DNA of 64,000 bases from Mugil cephalus (taxonomy: Eukaryota; Chordata; Actinopteri; Mugiliformes; Mugilidae), in contig NC_061782.1 in the NCBI RefSeq assembly GCF_022458985.1, positions 6,651,672 through 6,715,671 on the forward strand. The letters run 5' to 3'. The notes under the pieces are model-generated. The model searched no databases. It was not told the origin of the DNA and saw only the letters and a list, made by a program, of their open reading frames with translations. A program made the position numbers and the translations under genes. Below are positions 37,044 through 48,008 of this stretch, piece by piece. The stretch's first letter is position 1. Each line of letters starts with the position of its first letter.

Positions 37044-37050
37044 CTTGGAT
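37034..37050 (-). promoter_or_regulatory. YY1-like site overlapping the prdx3 start codon
   Basis: The minus strand reads CCAAGATGGCAGCC, which embeds the start codon in the AAGATGGC core bound by YY1. YY1 sites at the start codon are frequent in nuclear genes for mitochondrial proteins. Presence of the motif is seen; binding is inferred. Confidence 0.45.
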
Positions 37051-37737
37051 TATGTCACGGAAGGAGGGCGGTTAACGGAGCTTATTGCGTCATTTACGCA
37101 CAACGTAAATCTTCTTTAATTTATTCTCAAAGAATCAATGGGAAAAAAATAAAATAAAATGAAATATATTCACGCACATGGAACCGAATATTGCGAGCCG
37201 AAAGAAAAAGGTGGAAGACTGTGACGGGAACACGTTAAATCCTAATAAAAAGTAAAGGTGCAGAGTCATGCATGTTACCTTCAGGTGCTTCTGCTTGTGC
37301 ACACGTTGCTCTGTTAGACTGTGACTTTGTATATTATCATTATTATCATTATTACTATTTTGAAGATGTTTGCAGGGATTTCTGAGAATAAATATAAGGA
37401 ATAGTAGTAATTTAATCCTACACTTTGGAGCAGTTTTCACAGACACAGTACGTATAAATATATTTATCCATGAATCTGAAAACAGACGGAGGTGTCTACT
37501 TGTGGCCAAATATGACCACAATCTAAAATTCAGCAGTGATACTCACTTGTTATTCTTTACTATTTGTTATTCTTTTGTAATCTGGTTTAAATATTAGGTA
37601 TTGTTCAATATATATATATATTTATATTTTTGATACAAAGTTTTTAAATTTATATTCATATGTCAGTACATATTGTTTAGTATCCCTGCTGTGCTCTGAG
37701 CCATTGCACTGAAATTCATTTTGATGGAAATAATAAC

Positions 37738-37738
<1 letters not shown>

Positions 37739-37793
<55 letters not shown>
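37739..37793. repeat. AAT trinucleotide microsatellite
   Basis: About 18 consecutive AAT/ATA units between prdx3 and sfxn4. It is probably length-polymorphic. Confidence 0.95.
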
Positions 37794-37795
<2 letters not shown>

Positions 37796-37949
37796 TAGGT
37801 TTTCGCTAGAAATCTGTAGAAAACGTATGGTGAGACGTTTATGTCAGATGTTAAAACAGCAAACCCACAACATGCTCGTATAATATTATATTTATTGTAT
37901 GTGTCGTCTTAATAAACTGAACTCGGCCAAATCCAGTCTCTGCTATTTC

Positions 37950-38012
37950 CGACTTTCCGGAAGGTAGCACAAACCGGCACACGCCGATCACGTGACGGAA
38001 GGCGGAAGTGTC
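37950..38012 (+). promoter_or_regulatory. Probable sfxn4 core promoter (ETS and E-box motifs)
   Basis: Within 60 bp lie TTCCGGAAG (37955-37963), the palindromic E-box TCACGTGA (37988-37995) and GCGGAAGTG (38002-38010). The two GGAAG sites fit ETS/GABP binding, which is common for nuclear-encoded mitochondrial genes. The distance to the ATG is about 130-190 bp. No TATA box is seen. Confidence 0.45.
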
Positions 38013-38141
38013 TCCTAAATAGAACTTGACCTCAGAAGCATGGGTGGCTGACAGCGTACAGTGAATGGGCGATACAGGCTCGTAGGATTATGTGCTGTGC
38101 GGTGTTGTTGGACGGGACTTGATTTCTTCTTCTTTGCTCTC

Positions 38142-41100
38142 ATGGATCCTTATCTGTTGTTCTGGAGGTCACGGGACCAGGTGACTGTGCACACCTGTTT
38201 AAACATGCAGAGCATCAAATGCATTGATAACACGAAATTAGCCTCCTCGGTTTAGTTTAACTGATAGTGATGTGATGAATTGTACACTTCATCTTTTTTT
38301 TTTTGCAGTCTTTCTTCAGTCGAGTGAAGACCTGGTTTGATCTCCTGGAACCCTCCAACCTGCTCGCCTCTAATGTAAGTAGTAGTAGTAGTAATATTAC
38401 ATTGTATAAACCTGTAAATAATGAGAACTGCAAATATTTCCCTTTGTTTTAATGCAAAGAAGAACATTATGAAAGTGTTTACATTTAATGAGGTGCACTA
38501 TTGAATGACCTTAAGAAAAAGAGGTGCAATTCTCAGTGATGTCTTTGCACTATGTCCACAACTCTTACAAAAACTGTGTGAAACCTCGTAATAGCAGCTA
38601 CTTTTATTGTGAAAATTGCACATTCATCCCGCGGGTCAGGTTAGACCCTATGGGGTATGTTTGACACCTGTACCCTGCAGTGATCTGCACTGATTAGAAA
38701 GCTGCCTCACGTTTAACCCGTGACTCCGCTCTCCTCAGCCCGAAATACAGAATGCGCACTCTCGCCTCACAAGTGGAGAGACACTCAACAAGAAGGTGAG
38801 ATTACGCTCAAGAAGGACGTCAGCTTTATGAATTATTATGCTGCAGATTGTTTTAAGTCTCTGTTTCCTCCTCCAGGATGACTCTGATCTGATGCTCTCA
38901 CTTGTGAGTACTGATGTTTGACACTGGATTTGCCTTAAATCAAAATATATGAATAAATAAACTGAGCATGGATTCAGATGTTTCTCTGAAGCTGTGGTGT
39001 GTTTACAGGCGTCCGTCCACGCTGACTCTGGCACCGTTATTCCGTTAATTTTCCGCCCTCCAGGTAACATCAGTAACCCCCCAGGCTTTAATAAATGTTT
39101 TTTTCATTCATTATTACAGTGCAAGTAATTCATATATAATATCAATAAACATTTAGTTCTGTCATTTTCCTTCCAGCGTTATTTCCAATAGCAGGACCAG
39201 TGGTATGTGCGGCTAATATGTTATATCTTATTCTTATTTTATTTTATTTATTTATTTAAATGTTCTCATTGGTGGTTGTTAAATCTCCTTTCAGGTTGTC
39301 GCCAGCTTTTTACCACATACACAAGTCAAAATTGCTCTGTTCTGGCAGGTAATGAAGCAAAATTCATCACAATAATGAAAATACACGACCGCGACGTTAT
39401 TAATAATAAATGTTTAAATATATTCTTTCAGTTTCTGCTGCAGAGTTACAGCGCTGGGTTCAACTATACACACAGAAATACCTCAGCGGAGCAGGTGATG
39501 TGTCTTTAAAACGTATCAGTAATATAAAAGGAGCAGCTAAACTTTGCGGTAAATCAACACTTTAGGTTTATGAGATATGAACGTCTCATCGTTCTGTTTC
39601 TCTTTACGTCTCTCCAGCGGGGTAAGAAGTTGCCTATGAAGGAGCTGCTGTTGATCGCTGGGACAGTTTCATACACGACGTGTGCAGGCGTGAGTGCTGT
39701 TTGATTCTGTTGATGTTTCAAGTCAACTCCCAGCTTTCTTATAAAAACTTTTTTTTAAATTATTATTATTATTATTATTATTATTTCAGGCCCTTCCTCA
39801 GATCCTCGTTAACCGGCTGGGTGTAAGAAGCCCACCAGCCCAGATTTTCTTGAGGTCATGGTTACCGATCCCACTCTCAGGTGGGTTCTCAGCTAAAATA
39901 CTGTAGCATAACTAGTGTTGTGTACACCGATCAGGCATAACATTATGACCACCTTCTTAATATTGTGTCGGTCTCCCTTGAGCCTTTAAAACAGTTGTGA
40001 TACATCACAGAATGGACCTGCTCCTTCTGAGGGTGTCCTGTGGTGTCTGGTAACATGATGCTGTTAGTGGGGGCCTGTGGGTTGAGGGGAGGGACATTTG
40101 TGGATCATATCTCAGATACTTGATCAGTTTGGGATGTAGTGAATTTAGAGGCCAGGTCAACACCTTGTACATTTTGATTTTTTAGTTGTTCCTAAACAGT
40201 TTTTGTGTGTTTGTGTCAGACTTCATCCTGCTGGGGGTGGGGGGGTCTGGTCTGGTCTAGGTGGGGGCTACATGTCTAAATAACATCCACATGAATGAAC
40301 GCCAGGTCCAAAAGTTTCCCAGCAGAACATTTAATTGTCACAAGATGGTTTGAATATTATCCACTTCTCAGTGGTTTTAATGTTGTGGCTGATCGGTGTA
40401 TAATGGGTTCTAGCTTCACCTGGAGGCAGATTAAAACCACTATTAAATTAGCTTCCTCTGCTGCGGTTCCTGTACCAACTTGTTCGATGTCCCTCCAGCT
40501 GCCTTGGCCTTCTTCAACGTGTTAACCGTGAGGAGCGACGAGGCGGACGCCGGGATCCAAGTGTTCGACTACAGTGGGAAACCTGTCGGCATCTCGAAAG
40601 CGGCGGGAGAAAAGGTTTTCAAGAGGAGAAATGTGACAAATAGATGTCTTCTCACTGCCAGGGTGAACTGTTTATACATTAATTTATTTTTTTCTCAACT
40701 CAGGCCGTGAGGGAAACTGCGATATCACGAGCTTTGCTGCTCGGTGTGACCGCTGCTCTTCCTTATATGCTGGTTTCGCTTTTAGAAAGGTCAGTAACAG
40801 TCAAAAACGCACCCAATCGCCAGTTCATTAGGTACACCAGTGAAAACCAGTGCATTCGAATAGGACAGGCCTGCACTGTTATATCCATGAAGGTTATGAT
40901 ATTCAGCATTTGTTTAAATACAATACTGGGAATTTGATATTGATCCGATACAAAGTAAATACAGGGCTAGTATCGCCGATACCACCACTTTTTCCTTGAA
41001 ACGTCATGATCATTGAATAACTTTGTAACTTTGCCTTTAAGTAGTTGTTAATGATAAAACACAGGACATATATTTTATTAATTTTTAATAATAGTCACAC

Positions 41101-41667
41101 TAGTATCGATCTGATGCCGATATTAGCCCTGGTATCGACACTATCGATATTTACGTCGATACTCCCAGCCCTACAACAATCTAACTCCTCCACTGTGATC
41201 ATAAAGTTGAATTACCACATTTCTGATTCTGGTTTGACATAAACTGAACAGATTTAGTGCAGGATGTTTATATTAGGATGTATTTTTATTCTCTGGTGTA
41301 CCGAATAAACTGGCAAAGCTCTCTTTTAGAGAACACCGAGACAAAATCTCTCCCCGTTAGATCTGGATCAAATAGAGTTTCTTTTCCAGAACAAGATTTT
41401 TCCAGAGGAACTCTCTGCTCGTCGCTCCCGTCCGTAACGTCAGCGGCGTGTTCGTCTTCGCCCTGATGCTTCCCGTCTCGCTCGGCCTCTTCCCACAGCT
41501 GGGAACGGTGAGATCCGTCGCACAAATCGTGGAGATCCGTTGATGTTTTCCCTGTGATGAACTAGTTTGACTCCGAGCGTGTCTTGCAGATAAAGAGGGA
41601 GATGCTGGAGAAGGAGCTGCAGGCCGCGACCGTCAGCACAAAGTTGTTCTACCACAGAGGAGTGTGA
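38142..41667 (+). CDS. sfxn4: Sideroflexin 4, 14 exons, 315 aa
   Basis: A mitochondrial inner-membrane sideroflexin; SFXN4 supports Fe-S cluster formation and complex I assembly. Exons: 38142-38180, 38309-38374, 38739-38795, 38877-38903, 39009-39063, 39177-39202, 39295-39348, 39432-39494, 39618-39689, 39790-39880, 40499-40614, 40704-40789, 41390-41507, 41590-41667. Recognisable pieces include W-F-D-L-L-E-P-S-N, V-I-P-L-I-F-R-P-P, F-N-Y-T-H-R-N-T-S, K-A-V-R-E-T-A-I-S-R (exon 11/12 junction) and the C-terminus T-K-L-F-Y-H-R-G-V, all with SFXN4 counterparts. Several hydrophobic membrane segments are present. The start is supported by an in-frame TGA at 38049-38051 with no ATG between it and 38142. 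Divergence is high, as usual for SFXN4. Its position next to prdx3 and dennd10 supports the assignment. Confidence 0.93.
38401..38670 (+). mobile_element. hAT-like non-autonomous element, copy 3, in sfxn4 intron 2, 5'-truncated
   Basis: Shares AAGTGTTTACATTTAATGAG, ACAAAAACTGTGTGAAAC, 'gcgggtcaggttagaccct' and the end TGTTTGACACCTG with the 48.4 kb copy. The left end is missing. Confidence 0.75.
39922..40402 (+). mobile_element. TIR element copy 3, full length, in sfxn4 intron 10
   Basis: Both ends are preserved: TACACCGATCAGGCATAACA at the left and its inverted partner ending GCTGATCGGTGTA at the right. The length is about 480 bp with no coding capacity, making this the reference copy for the family in the window. 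The intron still splices in phase around it. Confidence 0.85.
40815..41180. repeat. Repeat-derived DNA in sfxn4 intron 12
   Basis: A 'ttcattaggtacacc' end resembles a common fish DNA-transposon terminus. It is followed by GATCCGATAC / GTATCGATCTGATGCCGAT / ACGTCGATACTCCCAGCCCT blocks that resemble another short fish DNA element. Both look non-autonomous and old. Assignment is by resemblance only. Confidence 0.4.
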
Positions 41668-43287
41668 GGAGCAGCTTCAGCTCATCATCGTCGTCAGAAA
41701 AACACAACGCGTGGAACAGACTCGAAAGACGAATGAAGAGTTCGTGTGGAATATTTTTTAGAAACGAAGCAACACGCAGCTTTTTGGTAGTAAATTTATT
41801 TAACTTGAACATTAGCTGTATTTGTTGATAATAGCAAATATTACACCAATTCATGAAAATACATTTAGTTTCCAAAGATACACCAACATTTCTTCGTGTT
41901 ACACTCGCCGTCTTATCTGAAATACTGAGGCACAAAACCATCTGTTTGGCAACGTGGTTTTACTCAACTGTAACACAACGCTGATAATCAATAAAAAAAA
42001 AGAACAAAACCTGATCAGTGAGACAAGTAATACAACAGAAATCAATGACAATGCGTCAATTATTATTATTTCATGACTGATTAGGGACATTTTTATAAAC
42101 CTCTTCTTGAAAAATCCTCCCAGCACAAAACAGTTTGCTTGTATTTTAGTTGTGTGTGTGTGTGTGTGTGTGGCACTAATGTTGTTATAAAAAAAACCTA
42201 AATATGATAAATTCGAACCTGTTGCGAAACTTCTTGCTGCAATTGTGACCGGATAACCACAGAGAAGCAGCTCCTATAAACTAACTTGATTATAATAAGT
42301 GCTCTTCACGTCCGGGTTGTTTCAGCTGTGCTGGCTGCAAGAAAACCCAAACAAAAACATCTGGAATCGGACTCTTTACGATGAGAAATGAACAAGGTCT
42401 GTGGTGGAAGCTTTACAGAGGTCTCCAGCTGGGGAAAAAAAAGTCTCCACGACATCAGAGACACAAACTGTAGCTCCTTATCGTCCATAACTACTAACGT
42501 TAAAGGATTATTTGTTAGTTTTCATGTTGTTAACAAATGCCATGAAATAATCCAACACTGCACTAGTGATCAGTGGTGTCTGAGGGGCCTCTGTGGATCA
42601 ACCCACAGACACTTGATCAGTTTTGGATCTAGTGAATTTAGAGGCCAGGTCAACACCGTTTTCATGTTTTTTTTGAGTCGTTCCTGAAGTGTCTGTGTCA
42701 TTACTATGGGGGGGTGGGTAGTACATCGACTTATCACAAGGTGTTTTAAATGTTATTCACTTATCCTGTCAGTGGTTTTAATATTATGGCTTATCGGTGT
42801 ATATCTGAAATGATAATAATAATAATAATAATAATACTGTCTGGGGTCTCTACAGAAAACTGATTCATTATTTCATTTTTCCAAAAGGCTCAGTAACGTT
42901 GTGGGACAGCTGGGCTCTGAAAACATCCACCAAACACGACCCAGACTGCAGCTGAGTGCGTTTTTTTTTTTGGGAGGGACTACATTCTGTGGCGGATTAA
43001 TACACATTTGTGTCCCAACTTCGCGCCTTTGTTTCATTTGCTTTTGATCTTTTCGTGGAATTTGTCGACTTTAAACCGTCTTTTTTTTGCCAAATGTATC
43101 TAAATCTGTGATCCTGCTTTCAGTACGAGAATCGCCTCACACAACAACGCAGATCGAACCTAATGACGCGTTACTTCCTCACGTTACTGTAAAGGAAGTG
43201 TCTTTTTCGGAAAAACCATACCAACACTTACACTGGAGCGCAGCCCGAGTCCACTGGCTGCGACGTCCCGCGACGTAGAGAAGACGT
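41668..43287. other. Convergent intergenic region between sfxn4 and dennd10
   Basis: Holds the sfxn4 3'UTR with AATAAA at 41990-41995, a TG microsatellite (about 42150-42172), a truncated TIR element (42565-42802) and an AAT run (about 42812-42835). No additional gene was seen. A clear dennd10 poly(A) signal was not found. Confidence 0.6.
42565..42802 (+). mobile_element. TIR element copy 4, 5'-truncated
   Basis: Begins inside the element (GGGGCCTCTGTGGATCAACC) and runs to the right TIR ending GGCTTATCGGTGTA. It has the same orientation as the other copies. Confidence 0.75.
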
Positions 43288-46032
43288 TTATATCCTCAGG
43301 AGCTGCTCGGCAGCTGCTAAATGATAGAGGAAGTTCTCGGTTGCCGGTGGGAAGTGATGCTGCTTTAAACTCTCCAGAGTGATCTTAGAGTCCTCACACT
43401 CGTCAGCCAGGGCGGCCAGGTTGGCGAGGATCTCTTTCGTCTTGAGGGAGATGTCCTGTGAACGGTCAACTTGTTAGACTGCGTATTTATTTGTTGAGCT
43501 GAGGAAGACTGACCCCCACGTGTCCTGAGTGGTCTCTCACCTTGATCACCTGACCTTCTGACCTGTCGGGATCCTCCGCCGACTGAACGATGAGTTGGCC
43601 GACTTCCTTGTGCAACTTCCCCATCGCCATGGCTTCTGTGGTGAGACAGCGAGCGTCAGGGAACGGACGCGCTCAGAGAGAGGAACTGCTTTCACTTTGA
43701 ACGTGCTGTTTACCTTTGGCGCTCTGGGACACTGTGATGACGCCGTCTGGGAGGTTCACGAACACATCGAACAAGTCCGATCTGTTGCTCACCTCCGGAT
43801 CGACGCATCCCGCTACGTATCCTGCAGAGAAAACAACAAACACGTTGACGCATAAATGAGGAACATTCCCACCATTAGGTCGCAGTGATGACAGCGCAGA
43901 TGGTGACTAATCTCCAATGAAATGAGCATAAAGCAACGGAGGAAACTGCAGGTTCCCCTCATATATATATATATTTTTTTTAATTTTCCCCCACAAATAC
44001 AAATTTCTTTAAATACACATTAACGTGAATCCAACATATTTTAGTGAAGGGATAAATTGAGGCAGTGATACAGGAGGTGTCTCAACAGCGCACCGTTACA
44101 CACTGAACGCCACATTAGACCTGTCAATCTAAGCTTCTCTACACAGTAGGCCCCGCCCCTATCGTTGCCGAGCCAATCACAAGGCGGCATATTACACGCT
44201 GACTCTGTCAGGTTCCCTGTGATTGGCCGAGAGCCTGTTCAGTCCCCAGGTGAAATCCCAGATGCACGTTACAATATCAGCAGAAGAGAAGCCGTTTATG
44301 TTTTACAGCAGTTGCACAGCCACTCTGCTGTTGATCATGTTTGAAATAAAAAAAATATATATTTGAACCTGTGTATTATTTGAATAGCTTCATACTGAAT
44401 AATAATGTATATTTATCAACAGCACTAGGCTGAGTTTAATATATAACACATATAGTAGGTAGAGGGTCCTGCCTAAGACCTCTGGCATAAAGGTTTCCTG
44501 TTAATTAGAAAATGTAGCCTCACCGGGGCATTTCCTTAAATCCTCCAGCTCAGTGTCGGTCAGGTGCACATACGGGTGCAGGATGGACCAGTCTTTCCTG
44601 TGCCACGTCAGAGCTGGCAGAACTCTGAGGAGAAACGTGTTAAAAAAAAAAGTTACCAACACGTAACAACATCTCCCACTAAAAGCTGGCGATAAACGTC
44701 TTTTATCAACCTCGTAAACTCCAGCAGCGCTTCAATCCGGGGATGATGGACGACGATCCTCTTCTTCAGCATCAGGGCGGTGTACAGGATGATGGTCTCC
44801 ATGCCAAACTGAGACACCACATCTGAGACAGAAGAGACAGAGGAGATAACTGGAAGCCGACCATAAACCTCTGAAAGAATCTGGTTTTGGTTCCAACTAG
44901 TAATGTAAGCTGTGCTTCTGTTAACTTTTATCAACATTTATTGACATTTTTTAGACAAAACTCTCAATTAATAATTGACACATAATGGAAATAACTCTGT
45001 AGTTAATATTATCACCAATTGCACACAATACTGAAGGTTTTTGTTAACAGTTATTATTTTAATTAATCATTTAATATACAAAATTAAAAGAAATGTGCAT
45101 TTTAAACCCACCTTTGACTGAACCGGCCAAGTACGCCTTCCGAACATCGTAGTCCTTAATGAGAAATGAGCCATTTTCATCACTCTGACAGATCCCTTTG
45201 GTGAGGACGGCGATGTAGGCCTCCATCATCTTCACTGGGCTGCCATGTTTGGTGTACGTCCTAAACAAAAAAAACAAAAAAACACAACTGAATGAGGAAA
45301 CGAATGCCGGTTGTTCAAGTAAAACATCACCTTCACAAACACTTATTACCTGCAGAGTATTCTACTGAGTGCGGCATATTTCTCTGGGTTGAAGTCTTTT
45401 GCTGTGACCACTATTGAAAAATGAGTGACCTTAAAAGAGACAGACAGAAGCAAAAATGTAAAGCTGTTGATTAAATTCATGTGAGCTCTGACGATTAAAT
45501 CGTTACAGATACTTTAACCCATATAATCGTGTACCTTGCTCAGTGCTGTAGGCTCCTGTACCTCCGCTGTGGTGATGTAGTACCAGGTACGACCGAACTG
45601 GCCAAACACAAAGGTGTGGAAATCTCTGGTGTCCTGCGTCAGGCAGCACTTGCTGAGTAGGACTTTCCTCAGCTCAGAGCTCACGGACGGATAGCACCAC
45701 ACCCACAATGTGTCTCCATTCACATCTTTCTCTGGATGAGGGGGAAATCAAAACAAAGCATCGTGAATGAACCTTTTTTGACATGCATTCATTTAACTTC
45801 CTGGGAGCAAAGCTGTGCCATGTTAGGGGGAGTTGGGGGGGTCCAAACGTGCAGCAGGAATGGACCACTGAGGGACACGGAGCCCTGCTGAGGGACACTT
45901 TTATGGTCACACTGGTGTCATGTGATTCTCCAACGAGTCTGTGGCGCCAAGAAGCGAGAAAAAACGACAAGCGAACTGAAACTCACCGATTAATCCGACG
46001 CTTAACATAAGCTGCGTTTCAGTTGTTGCCAT
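43288..46032 (-). CDS. dennd10: DENN domain-containing protein 10 (FAM45A), 9 exons, 351 aa
   Basis: A DENN-family protein linked to late endosome and multivesicular body trafficking, with proposed Rab27 GEF activity. Exons in transcript order (minus strand): 46032-45987, 45731-45535, 45429-45350, 45260-45112, 44822-44711, 44624-44524, 43821-43714, 43635-43541, 43455-43288. Family blocks are [48 protein letters not shown] and the C-terminal [17 protein letters not shown]. Human is 357 aa. The ATG is the first of its frame (M-A-T-T-E-T-Q-L-M). It is convergent with sfxn4 and divergent from eif3a, as in the conserved block. Confidence 0.96.
44395..44460 (-). repeat. Dispersed repeat A, short inverted fragment, in dennd10 intron 6
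   Basis: On the minus strand this carries ACTCAGCCTAGTGCT followed by GTTGATAAATATAC, like the 5' block of the copies at 5.1 and 31.6 kb. The rest is not recognisable. Confidence 0.45.
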
Positions 46033-48008
46033 ATTCCATACCTGCAGGAGTTCATAGCCACAAGTTAACTGCACAGAAACCCACCAGCCATTTCCATCTG
46101 AGGACGCAAAATGTGACTGGGAAGTACCTTGAGAGGCTCCTTGCGATGTCGAGATATCAGAATCAGATGCCGGGCAGGTTTAAGCTGACACAACAAAAAA
46201 TAATGTGATAAAAGTCGCCAGTGGCCTGGGTGTAATTCCTGCTGTCAACAGACTTTCCTTCTTCTCTATGAAAAATCTCTTCCCTCTTCCGGGACGGCAA
46301 AGCAGCGAGGGGAGGAGCCAACGCAGCTCGCAGCCAATCACATTTAGCGATTACGGTGCGTTCACTGTAATTGAAAGAATGACAACGCAACTGAATAACG
46401 TTACAGCCTACTCTTCGAGACTTCGGGTACAATATAAACTAGAAATGTATTCAAAAAAAGTTTCATCTTTCTTACTAACTAACTACTTATTTCTTTTGTG
46501 ACTGGAATTTCTTGTTGCAAGTACCAAAGGGATAACTTCAAGATAAACTAGCGTAGCAATATTACCCTCACTGAAATCGCTGATGCAATTCTGAAAATAG
46601 ACTATAAAGCTTTATATTGTAAGGTCTGTCAGGAATGTTTCCCTCTTAATTTCTATGTGAACAGAATTGTAGACACTGTGATTGACTTTTTCAATATTGT
46701 TTTTAATTTGGATGTCAACACCAATGAAAACCAGAGAGGCAATTAAAACTTAATAATCTAAATCATTTGATTTAAATTATGTTTTTCTAGTAGATGCGAA
46801 GATATTCATTTATTTATCTTTGATCAAACCGTAAGACGCCTTATGTTTTATGTTTTATTGGTGCTTTGTCGAGGGGTTCATGAACGCACCGTCCGTTAAT
46901 CTTATGGCGCTCATACGGGAACTTTACACTCCCAGAGATGCCAGGTTTCTTTAAAACACGCTTTTTGTGAAGCTGTTGTTGTAACACAGTGGCAATATTT
47001 ACTTTAACATTTGTTCACAATTATGTGTGCCTGAAGTTATTTCTTTTCTTTCTCTTTCAAATGAAAACAAACAAAAAAACAAAAAAACAAAAAAACAAAA
47101 AAAAAAAACAGAGGGAGTCCAACAGAGACACAGAGACAGTATACACACTGTAATAAGTGTCATTCTGCACCATGCGATCTGGTCATTTAGCCCACTTCCC
47201 TTTGGTAGCACACCCAATAGAAAAAGCAGTGGTAGTTGTACCATTGCAGATGACATCACAGTATTAATAAAGAAGATCATTTTTGACCATAGGAAATCTA
47301 TCTATGTAAGAAAGTGCAACACGCAGCATCACATCTCCAACATAAGGCCTAGCTTGAAATAATGGGCGCTTTACACCGCTCGTTTGTGGTCAAGCTACAA
47401 AACATCTATATTTTAAAAATACAACATATACAACAATGAGTGCCAACCAGATATTTGTCACTGTAGGAGTGAGCACATTCAACGCACTTTTAAGAAACTA
47501 ATGTTTAAATTTATGCAATGAGCTGACTTTTCACTGGCTGGAAATGTTTATATACATGTCAACTAATTTTTTTTTTTTTTGTTATATATTTTCTGTATTG
47601 TATTTTGTCTTGTGTATTTAAATAAAGTTTCATTCATTCATTCTATATGTATCAGGCAACTATCCGATGATCCAGTGTTGTGTTATGTTCACAAGATTGT
47701 AAGATTGTAACATTGGGATAAACTGTATTTAATCTCAAAATACTTACACATATGAATCTTTAAATCTTCCCGTGAATTACACGTTTTTTGTTTTTCATTT
47801 TTTCGCTTTACTGCGGATGCGGTCCATGCTGTGATAGGGGGATAGGCGCTTACGGACGTGGCAACCCTAGCCGGGCCGTTCACGAGGTTCTTCCTTTCCC
47901 AGCCTGCACCGTTGCCCAGGGTGAGTGCGTGGCTTTGATGGACTGGTGAAGTTTCTCAAAATTCTCTCACAGTCAGTCAATTTTGAGTTTCACTAGAAAG
48001 CCACCGAC
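46033..48008. promoter_or_regulatory. Divergent promoter region of dennd10 and eif3a
   Basis: No coding exon is seen. Near dennd10 there is GC-richer DNA with AGCCAATCAC (a CCAAT motif, about 46332-46341). Near eif3a the DNA is GC-richer from about 47810. The middle (46500-47700) is AT-rich with an A-rich low-complexity block (47070-47110) and a piece ending AATAAAGTTTCATTCATTCA (about 47620-47645), which looks like the tail of a retroposed sequence. Confidence 0.45.

Noticed and set aside
37142-37521. 128-codon minus-strand frame upstream of prdx3
   Set aside because: AT-rich composition, Phe/Ile/Leu-rich product, no splice signals and no recognisable domain.
44080-44260. 'ggccccgcccctatcgttgccgagccaatcac' promoter-like stretch in dennd10 intron 6
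   Set aside because: It resembles a CCAAT/GC-box promoter but more likely belongs to a dispersed repeat. No transcript start or gene follows it.
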